NCBI RefSeq assembly: GCF_000006565.2
Contig: NC_031480.1
Coordinates: forward strand, 2,825,529 to 2,889,528
Origin: Toxoplasma gondii ME49
Taxonomy: Eukaryota > Apicomplexa > Conoidasida > Eucoccidiorida > Sarcocystidae
Direction: 5' to 3'
Length of the DNA: 64,000 bases
Below, one piece after another: positions 48,001 to 59,074 of the stretch. Numbering within the stretch: position 1 is the first letter of the stretch; each line of letters opens with the position of its first letter. The position numbers were made by a program, and so were the translations under genes. A model generated the notes under the pieces. That model did no database searches. It was not told where the DNA came from and worked only from the letters and a program-made list of their open reading frames with translations.

Positions 48001-50015
48001 GCGCATTCTTTTGTCAGATTCGGGTCTTTCATTCCGTGCAAACGAGTTCGGTTTCTACTCGCGTGCGCTGCAGCTGTCTCCCGGCATTTGAGGTACCCTT
48101 CGCTTTCCAGACACGGCCAGGCACCGGTGGTCACTGCAGCGCTTTCCTTTTTTTCGTGCATGTTTTCGAGTTTTTCGATGGCAAACGATTCCGTCAAGCC
48201 TTCTTCTCATTTCGGCTTCTTTTTCGACAAGCTCAACCGTAGAATACAACGCGGTTTCCATGCGTCCGTTGCACCGTGGACGGGGTTTGCTTGTTACCCG
48301 GCTTTTCTTTCCTTTTCCCAGTCACATCGCTGCGACAGGCTCGCCGTGAAAAACTTCCGCCAGATCCGTCTTCCTCCCCGTAAAATTTGGGTTTCTTCTG
48401 CGGATTTTTCCCGTGTCATTTTGGCTGCAAGCATCATCGTTTCTTCCCTTTCGGCGTAGATACTGGTGGCGTGTTCAAAACAGCTCGACTGGCGTCTCAA
48501 GCGGCCACGTTGCCTCTTCTTGCATGTACAAACATACACGACTGGATTTGATTTCGATTACGGTTGCTATGTACGCTGTGTGCATGCGTGCATTACGTTT
48601 GTCTCATATACACGTCTGCATGGATGTCTGACACGTACAATCATGGATGTCGACTGGCTTTAAAGTCTTCCTCGTTCTCGCTGGCTGTAACGCCACCAGA
48701 CCGCCCTCTTCAACATTTGCTTTCGACTGCGTTTGATATTTGTTTTCGTCCTCGCTTTGTCAGGTCTTGCTTCCATTTCATTTGGCATTCAAGTAGGGGG
48801 GTTCAAGCGCGAGGGTGTCCACGTGGAAGGAGGCCGAGACCACACCCGGCAACTTGGATGTAGAAGAAGGGAAGCTACGGTCTTCCCGTCTGTCCGTTTT
48901 ACTTCGAGTCCGTCACTTTTTCTTCTTTTTCCGCTAAAAAACCATTTCGGACGTAGAGAGCGAGGAAGTTGCCTCGCCTGATCGGACATTTGTCGTCTCC
49001 GGCTCTGGTCACCGTCTGTGAAGGAGGAGACGATCGATTCCCTTCGCCCCGCGCTGCATTCGTTGCGGAGGCGAACAGAAGGACTTTTGCCTTCGTTTGC
49101 GTGTCGTCCCTTCCCGGAAGGTCTGACCCATCACTCGCGACTTCCTGTGCGCCCATCGGCCTTCATCTTGCCGGTCTTGCACATGCTGGCGGCGGTATAA
49201 CTCCGTGTAGGACGCGCCGTTTCCAGAAGGCGTCTTGCCATCAATTTGCCTGGCTTCTTCTTGTGTTTCTCTCATTTTTGACCCCCAAGTGTCATGAAAG
49301 TTTCGATTACCATCGGAGGCCGCCATTTCCCCCTCCCGTCGACTCTTCTCTTTGCAGGCTCAGTGTTTTCGTTTGTCCGTGTTTTTTTAGGGAAACGCGC
49401 TTGTAGGAGAACTGAGAGACTCCCCCTCCGTGATTATCACCGCTTCTTCTCGTTCTTGGCCGCGGACGGCGATTTCCGTAGATAGTTTCGTGGGCACATT
49501 CTATCAGCTCGGCCGGCAGTTCTCTTCCCCGAGAAGCTGTCCACTCCGTGAAACAATGAATGCATTTTCCTTTTCCTGTCCTCTCTGCCGAGCGAAAAGA
49601 AGGTCTGGGGGGAGGACGCAGGAACGTGCGTGAGCATGGATCAGGCTGTCGCGTCTCTGGACCTTTTGTAGGGCCCTTCGCGAGGCATTTTTGCGGCGGC
49701 GCGGTGCAAATCCTCCTCCAGCGAATGCCTGCCGTGTTCCGCTGGGAGTCTTTTCAAGTTCCTCTAATCTTTATGTTGGCTCCCCGTCGGACTTCTATTG
49801 GAGTCCCCTCTTTTTGAGTCTGCGGGGCGGGTGCACACTTTTTGCGGGAGAAGCGAGGACGGACTTGCGCGAGTTCGTGCCTGCGCTCCCGTGCGAGGTG
49901 TCTGTACACTAGGCGGGTGTCGTCTCGGGGGTCTGTGAACCGCGCATTTTCGGCGGAAGACGTATCCTGCAGCTCTCCCGGCGCGGCAGGCGGCGGCGAC
50001 CCCGCGTTTTTCGCA
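45094..50015. other. Long spacer upstream of the ABC1/lactamase gene
   Basis: 4.9 kb with no supported gene. It holds the 37-base tandem duplication at 46503 and many short frames. A 61-codon ATG frame at 47109 begins with a hydrophobic stretch but has no support. The frame of the next gene is open from 49842, before its first ATG. Most of the right part is likely promoter and 5' UTR. Confidence 0.5.
46503..46576. repeat. Exact 37-base tandem duplication
   Basis: Two identical head-to-tail copies, 46503-46539 and 46540-46576, beginning ATTTCGATGTCTTCTTACC and ending TTCATAACC. The perfect identity suggests a recent event. It is not part of a supported gene. Confidence 0.95.
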
Positions 50016-53000
50016 ATGGAGCAGTGGAACCGAAAGTGGCGGACACTGTGGTGCTGGTCAAATGTGTACGTGGGCTGGAAAGTTTCGCAGGCGCGTGCGC
50101 GCGCGTTGCCCAAGGAGGAGCAAGCGGAGTTTTGGGAGCAGCGCCACGAGCATTTTGCGAACGTAATTTGGGAGAACATTAAGGAGTTGCGAGGATGGTG
50201 GGTGAAAGTCGGGCAGTTCATGAGCACGCGGAGCGACTTGCTTCCGCAGCAGTACATCCACCACCTGGTCAAGCTGCAAGACATGATGCCGACGTCGGAC
50301 TTTGCCTCTATTCGTCAGACGATTGCAGACGAGCTGGGAGACGTGGACGAAATCTTTGAGCGGATCGACCCGGTCGCGCTGGCCTCCGCGTCGATCGGCC
50401 AGGTGCACCGGGCCTGGCTGAAGGATGGCTCCTCAGTCGTCGTCAAGGTTCAGCACGCAGACGTCGAGACGCTGCTGAGTCACGACATGCAGAACTTGAA
50501 GCAATTGTCCTGGGCGTTCGGCCTCCTCGAATCAGGGCTGAACTTCGCGCCGATTCTCGAGGAGTGGCAGAAGGCGGCGGCGAAGGAGCTCGACTTCCGG
50601 TACGAACTCGCGCACCAGTTGCGCGCGTACGAAGGCCTGCGGAAGTCCGGAATCGACGTGAAGATCCCGAAGCCCTACCCCGAGTTCACTGCAAAGAAAG
50701 TGATGGTCATGGAGTTCGTCAACGGATTCAAAATCACAGACACGGAGAAGCTCGACGCGCACAACGTCGACCGGCGCGAACTTATGTTCAAACTCTGCGA
50801 CAGCTTCGCGTACCAAATTCACATCGACGGACTCTTCAACGGCGACCCGCATCCGGGGAACATCCTCGTTGAGGTGGACGCGGCGACGGGCGAAGCCACA
50901 CCCATCATCCTTGACTGGGGCCTCGTCAAGGAGTTCGACGCCAAGGGCCAGCTCGCCTTTGCCAAGCTCGTCTACGCCGTGGCGTCGATGAACGTGATGG
51001 GGTTGATGGAGGCCTTTGAAGACATGGGCTTCAAGTTCAAGGAGGGCGCCGGGGCCGTCATCGATCCCGAGGTGTACATGGATGCGCTACGCATCGCTCT
51101 CCGGGATGGCGAGGTCGAAAAGGAGGAGACAGAGGCTCTGAAGAAGTCCGCGGGCGAGACGCTCGGTGCGGCGCAGAAGGCTGGACTGAACCGACAGAAA
51201 CTGCAGGAGAAGAACCCCCTCGAGGACTGGCCGCGCGATATCATCTTCTTCGTACGCGTTGCCTCGCTCCTCCACGGACTTTGCGTCCAACTCAACGTCC
51301 ACTTGCCCTTTCTGCAGATCATGGTCAAACGCGCTCAGGAGTGTCTCTTTGAGCGCTATGTCCCGCCATCGCCCCTCATCTACGTCAAGCGTCTCGGCAG
51401 CCAAAACACCGCCCGGCCCCGCACGGAGCTGGAGGGCCGCGTCCACCGCCTCCTCCGCAGTCTCTTCCAGCGCGGCCTCGTTCTCGGCTGCCAGGTCGCC
51501 GTCGTCAAAGACGGTGCCCTCCTCGTGGACGCATGCATCGGCAAGATGGGACCCGTCGACGCTCGCCCCGTGACCTCCGACAGTCTGTTCTGCGGATACT
51601 GCGTCTCGAAGGGCATCCTAACCACCGCGCTCCTCAAACTCGTCTCCGACGGCGAGGTCCAACTCGACGACCTCGTGTCTAACTGGTGGGACGGCTTCAT
51701 TCGCTACGGCAAAAAAAACATCACCATTCGCCAGCTGCTCTCCCACAGAGCCGGCCTGCACCGCGCCCTGCCCGTGAATCTCACGCTCTCCAAGCTGACA
51801 GACTACGCCGCGATGATCGGCGTCATCGAGGACGCCGCCCCCGCGACAGTCCCGGGCCTCGTCGGCCGGTACGCCTACCTCACCTACGGCTGGGCAGTCA
51901 GTGAGTTGGTTGCGTCCGTTGCATGCACCCCCGTCGAGGACTTCATCCTTGACAAAATGCTCCGGCCGTTCGGCCTGGAGAACTCGATTTTCCTCCCCGT
52001 CCCCGAGGACGGCCTCTTCGGCGAGAAGCTCGAAGATTCAGACACACGAAACACCGCCCCGAAGGCAGACGATGCAAAGACTCTGACGCCCGCGGGGGCG
52101 GAGTCCGCGGCGCGGCCGAGCTCACGGGGCGCGCAGCACGAGGCGCCCAAAAATCCTGAGAAAGAACAAGGAGGTGGGGGGAGCCTCTCTGCAGCGTCGG
52201 CTGTTTCCGCGTTCTCCTCCTTCACCAAGAGCCTCGCGAGCGGGCAACAGCTGCTCACGGAGCGCCTGGGTCAGAGGTTCTTACGAAGGGAAGACTCAAG
52301 TGCCTCCGGCGCGAGGTCTCTCGACGGAGAGAGGAAGGGGGGAGACGAAGGCGGTTCCGAGCCGCAAGCTGGAACAGCGGAGGGAGATGCGAAGCAGAGA
52401 GAACAAGGTGGAGCAGCAGACAGCCGAGAAATGACCGTGCAAGGTCCACGACTGGAGTCTCCGCGCCCAAGGCCGTTGCGGCCCAGCGCCTGTTGCCAGG
52501 ATGGGGATGCGTCCGAGGTCTGTGCCTCAGCCCCGTCGCCACCTGGAGACGGCGCGGCAGGCGGTGCTGCAGACGATGGACTCTTTCCAGCGGCTCGGTC
52601 TGCGCCGCTCTCCGCGTACGGCTCGCCCCTCGGCTCGCCCTGTGCACAAAGCGTGACTTTGGAGGGTGGCAGAGACTTCGAAGAGCTTGCCGTGCCCAAG
52701 AGAGAGCAGCCTCGCGACTCCAGTCCCGCTGCTTCACTGTTCTCACGGCGCGTCTCTGCCCTCGCGTCCTCGTTTCGCAGTCTTCTCCGATCCAGGCGAC
52801 CCGGGAGCACCGAACAACCTGGCAAGAGCTTGTCGTGTGACGAGGGCGAGGCGAAGAGAGGCGTCGGTTGCGACGAGAAGGTGGAGAAGAAAAGCGAGCA
52901 AACAGTCGGAGGCGCGTCTGCGAAGTGGTGTACAGACAGGTCGCACACCTCGGAGAAAGCCGGGTGGGCGAGAGCGACAGGCTTGCGGGACAGAGCGACA

Positions 53001-56000
53001 TCTGGTAAAAGCCGGAGCTTTTTTTTCAAGGCGAAAAGTGAGAAGCAGGGCAGAGGTCTGTCTGTGATTCTGCATGCGCCAGAGTCGCCAGCGTCCCCGG
53101 ATGATGCGGAGGCAGGAAGCGTTCTCTTGTACCACGGCGATCCCGGGGGTGCGTCTCGGGAGGGGAGTCTCTCCGGAGAGCATGACGTTCAGGCTCCTCT
53201 CACAGATTCCAGAAAAGGGGACGAAGGCGCGCTAAAGAGGTACCGACGAGGCACCTCTGCATGCACCCTGGACTCGAGCGTCGCCTCCACGGCGACCAAG
53301 GCAGGGATATTGGAGGACGAGAGCGACCGACGCAGTGCGTACTACTCCGTCTCTTCAGAGGACTGCGAGAGCTGCTGCTGTACGTCTTCGCGGAGGCCCT
53401 CCTCAGACAGCAGAGCTGACGTTCTGTGTACGGAGCGTCCGGGCGACGAGTCAGCGTCAGGCAATAACGCCAGCACATCTTCGCTGCATGCAGAATTCAG
53501 CAGCCAAAGGGCGGAAGCGAAGGGGAACGAGGTCTCGCATTGCGGCGAGGTCCTCGACGCTCGTCTCGAGTTTTCGAGTGTCGACAGCGAAGGAAAGTCG
53601 AAGGCGTCTGACCCAGCAGGAGGCGCGACCGGAGGAGGGTCGCCGTGTCTCGGCCCATCTGCGTCGGATTCCGCCGCCTCCACGAGCACTGGCAAACAAA
53701 TGCCAGCGTGCAAAACTCAAGACATACCCTCGACTTCATCTCCCTTTTCAGAGGAGCTTTCGTCTTCTCTTCCTTCGTCTCTGCGGTCGTCAGCGTCTTC
53801 GTTGTCCACGCAGAGGGTGAGTGCCGAGGGGCTCTCGAAGGAAGACACTCTGGAGACCCGCGCGCGGTTTCCGCCAAGTGTCTGTACAGTGACGGCGAAG
53901 ACGCCGCTTTTCTGGCGCATCACGTCGGCGCGGCGGCGGATCTCGTTCGGCAATGTGACTCAGCAGGAAGTCATGGAGAAGCTGCAGGCGGCGAAGAAGT
54001 ACGCGGAGGCTCAGTTTGGCGACAAGGACGCCGAGGAGCAGAAGGAGCTCGCGACCAACCGGGCGCGACAGAGACAACGCCTTCACAAGGAGCGAGCTCT
54101 GCGGAAGCTACGTCGAGCTCGACCTGCGGGCGCGGGGGGCGAGGTGTGGAGGCGAGAGGTGGAGGGTCGAGGGGGGGAACCAGTCTCGAGCGAGGCCGCA
54201 CGGGCGTCGGACGCGGAACAAATGGCAAGAAACTCCAGGCGACGCAGTGGCGGACGCCGGAGACACGATGACTCGTCGGGGATGGGCCGGGCCGAGAGCG
54301 GAAACCGACTCGAGCGGCAGCGGCGTCGCTCGTCCGGTGAGGTCGACAGCGACGGCGTGAGTCCTCGTGAGAGACTCGGTGGGGAGGAATTAGTGCTCCG
54401 GCGTCGGAGAGGAGACGAGAAGATTAGCGGCGAGGGAAGAGAGTCGCGGCGAGACTTGCAGAGGGCGCGTCCCTCGGACCGTCGGGAGTCACAGAGACAC
54501 TCGCCGTCGCTGAACGACTCCAAGATGCGGAATGAGGGTCGACAGCAGTCTCTGCTATCTCCGGCGACGGCTTTGTCTGTTCTCTCGTCTCGAGTGTCGT
54601 CGCGAAGAGGTTCTTCGTCGGGGAGGAGTTCCGGTTCCAGAGACGACGACTTCCCGCATCTTCCCTTCGGAGACAGCCTCTTGCTGTCCTCTCGGTCGCC
54701 GAGTCTCAGCGGCGAAGAGAAGGCCGCCGCTGGTGCCTTGGATAGTGGATTGCGGGCGCCTCAGCCGGCTGCGGCGCCTGTCTCTTTGTCGCCGCAGGTC
54801 CAGGGCGAGGCGCCGGTTCCGCGCGTCTCTGCGGTGGACTTGATCAGGAAGAAGCCGCATGTGATGGATCCGCTGCTGTACGACAGTCGACGCATCTTAT
54901 GCAAGCGTGTGCCGCCCACGAACGGACGCTTCACTGCATGTGGACTCGCTCGGCTGTACGCGGCGATCGCGGCCGGGGAGCTTCTCGACGGCCCGACCTT
55001 GGAGGCGGCGCGGACGCCCGCGACCGTCGACGACAGTTTGGAGACGCTTCTGCTCACGGGGGGCGGCAGCCGCGTCTGGGGTCTCGGCTACCAGCTGTAC
55101 GAGTGCTCAAAGGTCGACGCGAACCATCTGGCGCTGCCGCCCCCGCCCTCGCCCGGCAGCTTGATGCGACTCCGCGCCGCCCAGTCCTTCTCTCGGAGAC
55201 AGTCGCTCCACCCTTCTTCGGCCGTCGCCGCTGCCCGATTCCTCAGATGTCAGTACTCCGGAGAGGCCCCAGCAGGAGGTGTCTCTCCAGTGGCTGCTGG
55301 ATTTGCTGGAGCGAGTTCGACGGCGCCGACGGTCGGCCATTCGAGCAGTTTGGGGATCCAACCGCCACAGGAGGTCGGAAGAGACGCGCATGCAGAAGGA
55401 GGTGTCGTGGGGGCGCGGAGCCCGCGAGCCGGGGGGGTTGGAAGGCCGCGCATGCTGTCTCCGTGCAGAAGAGACGACAGGCGAACAGTCACCGGCTTCG
55501 GCCACGGTGACTTCGGCGGTAGCGTCGCTCTTTGCTTTCCAGAACTCAACCTCTCCATTGCCATCCTCGTCAACGACGTCCTCACAGGTCCTCAGGTGAG
55601 GGGTCGACGGACGAAGGGCAATATATGTGTAGAAAGGAGGGGAGGAGAGGGGGAAGGAGGAACGCGGGGAGAAGGTGAAGGAAGGAAGAGAATGGTGAGG
55701 GAAGAACATCAAGCAGGGGAGAGGAGAACATCGGTGTGTGGTCAAAGAAGAGGCCCGGAGACAAAGGGAAACCGAGGACGACGCGAAGAAAAGGCAGGGG
55801 CACGAGACGAACCGCCGCCTCTGGCCACCCCAGGCCGGACTGTTTAAAGCGTTTGTTTCCCCCGCTGCGTTGTTTTTTCCGTTCAGGCCTCGAGAGAAAT
55901 CTTGGAGTTTCTTTTGAGGAAGTTCGGACTCGAACCCCGGTGGACGACTGCCGTCGATTTCGAGGAGGTTCTCGCCAACCTGACCCCGAAGCCGGAGCGG

Positions 56001-56009
56001 TCAAAGTGA
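50016..56009 (+). CDS. ABC1/UbiB-type atypical kinase fused to class-C beta-lactamase-like domain
   Basis: Two exons, 50016-55595 and 55887-56009, 1900 residues. Residues 1-450 are an ABC1 (ADCK/Coq8) kinase: KVGQ (Lys 64), ALASASIGQVHRA, VVVKVQH, then GDPHPGNIL (Asp 277) and LDWG (Asp 300) replacing DFG. Residues about 475-670 start a serine-hydrolase/beta-lactamase domain: DSLFCGYCVSKGILTTALLKL, RQLLSHRAGLH and YAYLTYGWAVSEL (Tyr 619). A disordered Ser/Arg/Glu insert of about 930 residues follows. The domain then resumes at about 1605 (VDLIRKKPHVMDPLLYDSRR) and ends with GHGDFGGSVALCFPELNLSIAILVND (His 1830). Plants and algae have the same ABC1-lactamase fusion. Where SxxK is expected, the sequence gives Cys 529-Val-Ser-Lys 532. 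ABC1 kinases usually serve ubiquinone biology in mitochondria or plastids; the substrate here is unknown. The first ATG is 50016; an Arg-rich frame is open upstream. Confidence 0.88.
52030..54825 (+). other. Giant low-complexity insert within the lactamase domain
   Basis: About 930 codons of Ser, Arg, Glu, Gly and Ala with no fold landmarks, placed between the FGLENSIF and VDLIRKKPHVMDPL blocks that are near neighbours in ordinary class-C proteins. The only ordered-looking part is a helical stretch at 53940-54110 (QQEVMEKLQAAKKYAEAQFG). No GT..AG intron is needed, as the frame stays open throughout. Confidence 0.8.
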
Positions 56010-56102
56010 AGAGATTTTTTCCAAGTGAAGCTTTCCTGTCTTATCAACGGACCTACGTCTGTACTCGTGTACACATACCTCGACACGTCAAAGTATCCAC
56101 CT

Positions 56103-56114
56103 GTGTATGTACAC
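56103..56114. repeat. GTGTA-NN-TACAC palindrome copy 4
   Basis: GTGTATGTACAC, about 95 bases after the ABC1/lactamase stop. Confidence 0.8.
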
Positions 56115-56190
56115 GTGGGTACGCATGCTCACAAACCTCTACTCGTCTGTGTCTCTTTGTTCGTTTGTATCCCTGTCCTTTCCTCTCTCG

Positions 56191-56202
56191 GTGTAGATAC
56201 AC
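56191..56202. repeat. GTGTA-NN-TACAC palindrome copy 5
   Basis: GTGTAGATACAC followed by CTG, 180 bases after the ABC1/lactamase stop and 77 bases beyond copy 4. Confidence 0.8.
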
Positions 56203-56532
56203 CTGTGCGTGTGTGAGGTTTGGGGGCTGAGTTTCCAGGGAAGATCCAAGCAGCTTGGTACACGCGTTTGCCCTCAGTGACAGTTGACGGGGTTTCTCAG
56301 AGTCTTCGTCTTTGAAGGGGCATTTCGAGCCTGTTCGCTCAGAGCAAAGCGTGCGAAGGTGGAGACGCTGAGGCGATCCCCCGTTTTGCTTCAATCTTTG
56401 ATGATTTGGGGAAAATGAAGGAACCAGATCTGCATCTTTGCGCAGCTGCGTCTGGCGGGCATCCTTGCCGCATTTGAAGCGTCAAGGAGCTCCATGAAAC
56501 TGCGTTTTTCCGTGCACGCAGCGACATAGAGA

Positions 56533-56538
<6 letters not shown>

Positions 56539-56605
<67 letters not shown>

Positions 56606-56634
56606 GTATATATGTATATATATATATATATATA
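56539..56634. repeat. TA/TG microsatellite
   Basis: About 95 bases of TA dinucleotides with periodic TG interruptions, in the 3' spacer. Confidence 0.95.
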
Positions 56635-57034
56635 TGAGGGATAGGAGCCGGCGACGTGGCATTTTCCGTTGTAGCTCGGACTCCTGCTTGCATGGACGAG
56701 GTCAATTTGGGTGGAGTTCTGCTCCAGGTGTTTGAGACACTTAAGTGGAGCTGGGGACTGGTATCAGGTGTCCAGTTCGCGAGCTGTTCGGATCTCTCTC
56801 TTCCGGGCTTCTCTTGACACCCTGGGTGAAGCTCTGCCCCCAAAGTCACAGAAACTCGCCTTTTCAGCAGCCGTCCTTTTTGCCATGGGATGCCGTTTTT
56901 TACGTTTTCAAAGTAGGCCCACGGCGAGTGCTGAACCGAGAGAGAAGGGACGCAACTCACTTCACAGTCGAGCCCCCCAAAACATATCGAGATGCTGAGT
57001 TCTCGGAAAGAACATGCGCTCCCCTGATGATCGG

Positions 57035-57048
57035 GTGTACGTACACCT
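57035..57048. repeat. GTGTA-NN-TACAC palindrome copy 6
   Basis: GGTGTACGTACACC, a perfect 14-base palindrome in the convergent spacer. Confidence 0.85.
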
Positions 57049-57212
57049 GAACTTGAAGTAGAAGGGGCACGGAAGGCTGGAGGGAGAGAAAAAGGTGACT
57101 CTCCGTTTCCTGAAACTCAATCGTTTTTGAGATCCGCAGTTCTGCTGCAACTGGCATCCCCTTACGTTGCTTCGGTCACACGGCGAAGCCAAAAGGTGCT
57201 TCTTTCGACTTC

Positions 57213-57232
57213 CGAGGTGTCTAGACACCTCG
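57213..57232. repeat. Perfect 20-base palindrome
   Basis: CGAGGTGTCTAGACACCTCG; its AGGTGT/ACACCT arms share the outer part of the GTGTA-NN-TACAC family but the core differs. Confidence 0.9.
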
Positions 57233-59074
57233 CGACAAAGACACGCAGCTCTCTGGAACGCAAAAGGTCGGCTCGCAGGCCCACACGGGCGATTTCATTT
57301 TCGTTTTCTGGAGCGCGTTCCGCGAAGAAACTCAAGTGTTGTCCCTAGGAAGGAACTGAGCACCTTTTCCCCCATCACGAGTTGTTCGGGTGCGTTTGCT
57401 AGCGCTCAACATTCAGTTCGACAAGTGGCAACAGGATGGGAATGTAGGATGAAGCTGTACTTACACACTTCTACCAGGGAACTGTTGCCTTCGAGAACGA
57501 GTAAACCAGGCATCCAACTCTTAAAAGGGTACTCAGTTAGGATGAGGTTTGATATGCTGACGCAGCCTGTCTGTTCTGAATTCGGTACTCACATCCAAGC
57601 GGAGGTTAAATGACTACAGAAAACTTGACCGATGTGGAGTCACCTCCACGCCGTTACCCTTTTTCGTTGGATTCATCTTCTCACAATCATTCGTCTCGTG
57701 GTAACACTTCCCTTTCTACCGTCGCCGGGACCCAACCCCGTGAATCTTGTGGCTGGAGAGGCCTCAGCCTCTAGCGCATCTGCACTTCCAAAGACGCACT
57801 CGGCAACGATGCGACAGCCACAGACGCACGACGCTGATCAACCAACAGGGATTTCCCTACCTTTCGACCGCCACAATACAGCTAACGCTTGCACGTTACT
57901 ACGCCGGGAGAAGCAGTGGGGACACTGCCCGTTGCTAGCAACAGGCATTCGTGAAGAAAACGGCGAATCCGCAACAGTTTAAATTATCGTTTTTTTCTCT
58001 TTTCACGTTCAGACATTTAGAGCGCGGCCACATGCAGGATTCAGTCCACATCCACGCGTACGAAGCTTTTCCTACACAAAAATGGCGGAAGTCTGACAGT
58101 TCAACCCTCAATTACATCTCCCTTCAGTGAATTAGGCCTAGAGGTGATCTTCTGTGCGAACAGGTCTCGAATCATGATGTCTTGTCGTTTGCAACAATCT
58201 CGTACCTAGGCTACTGAATACGACTCCAGTTGTGAGATGCAGACAGTCACGTTCTTCATGATCGCCGGAGTCGGGACAAGAAGGCCTCTCGCGGCACCTA
58301 ACGAAGAGCCGTAAAGAGACTTTCCTCTCGTTCGCGAGAAGAAAAAAAGAGTTGGATTGGTGTGCGTGTGTGGTTTTTTAAAGAAGACCGCGTTCCCGGG
58401 TCGAATCACTTTTTTCGCATTCCCTCTTTCCTGCAACCTCCGTCCACGCCCCAGGCGCGCAGTGTGCATCTACCACAGACCTCCGAAGCAAACACTTCAA
58501 CGGAGACCCCCCGTTCTCTCCAGGTTGCTCGGGAGGTACAATTAGAGAAGTGCAACGCAGCCAAGCAAAAAGCTCTCCGCCACCCATTCTTTCTCCCCAG
58601 CGAGGCAAACGCGAAGACAACGACGCGCACGCAGAGTCGCCGAGAGTGTCGCGACTGCCTTCGTAGCGAGAAGAAAGCTCGACGACGCAAACTCTCGAGC
58701 GATTCACGTTCTAAGGGGGAACTCTTCGTTCAGAAGGACGACACAGAGGTGGGCTTGTGACCTGAAACGCGTCCGCATATCATCGAGCAGGAGCTTCTTT
58801 GCCAAGAAGAAGAACCGCACCTGCCTGCTGTCTCACATTTTCGCTTTCTCTCTGGAGTCGACTCTACGCCTGAGGACTCCGACCCAAACCTGCATATTTG
58901 TCTGTGCGGTCTGCCTGGAAGAAAGAGGCTCTCGCTTCCCTCTGACACTCGGCGCTTCCGAAAAACGTTTTCTCCGAAATCTTGAAACGACTTTTTCACT
59001 TGTTTAACGACGGCTTCTCTCGCAACAGACTTCTTCGAGGCGTCCGTCTTCATCCGTCTTCAAAGAGATCTTTC

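Larger units (their letters stand above)
56010..59074. other. Convergent spacer with palindromes and a long TA tract
   Basis: Lies between the stops of the ABC1/lactamase gene (plus) and the SNARE gene (minus), so mainly 3' UTRs. It holds three copies of the GTGTA-NN-TACAC palindrome, a perfect 20-base palindrome at 57213 and a 95-base TA microsatellite. Open frames at 57632 and 58362 have no support. Confidence 0.6.

Noticed and set aside
49294..49485. ATG frame upstream of the ABC1/lactamase gene
   Set aside because: 63 codons without homology; at most an upstream ORF in the leader.
50532..53183. Several long minus-strand frames opposite the ABC1/lactamase gene
   Set aside because: They are GC-rich antisense shadows; the plus strand has clear kinase and lactamase motifs.
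57632..57982. 116-codon plus-strand frame in the 3' spacer
   Set aside because: Low-complexity sequence between convergent genes with no conserved motif.
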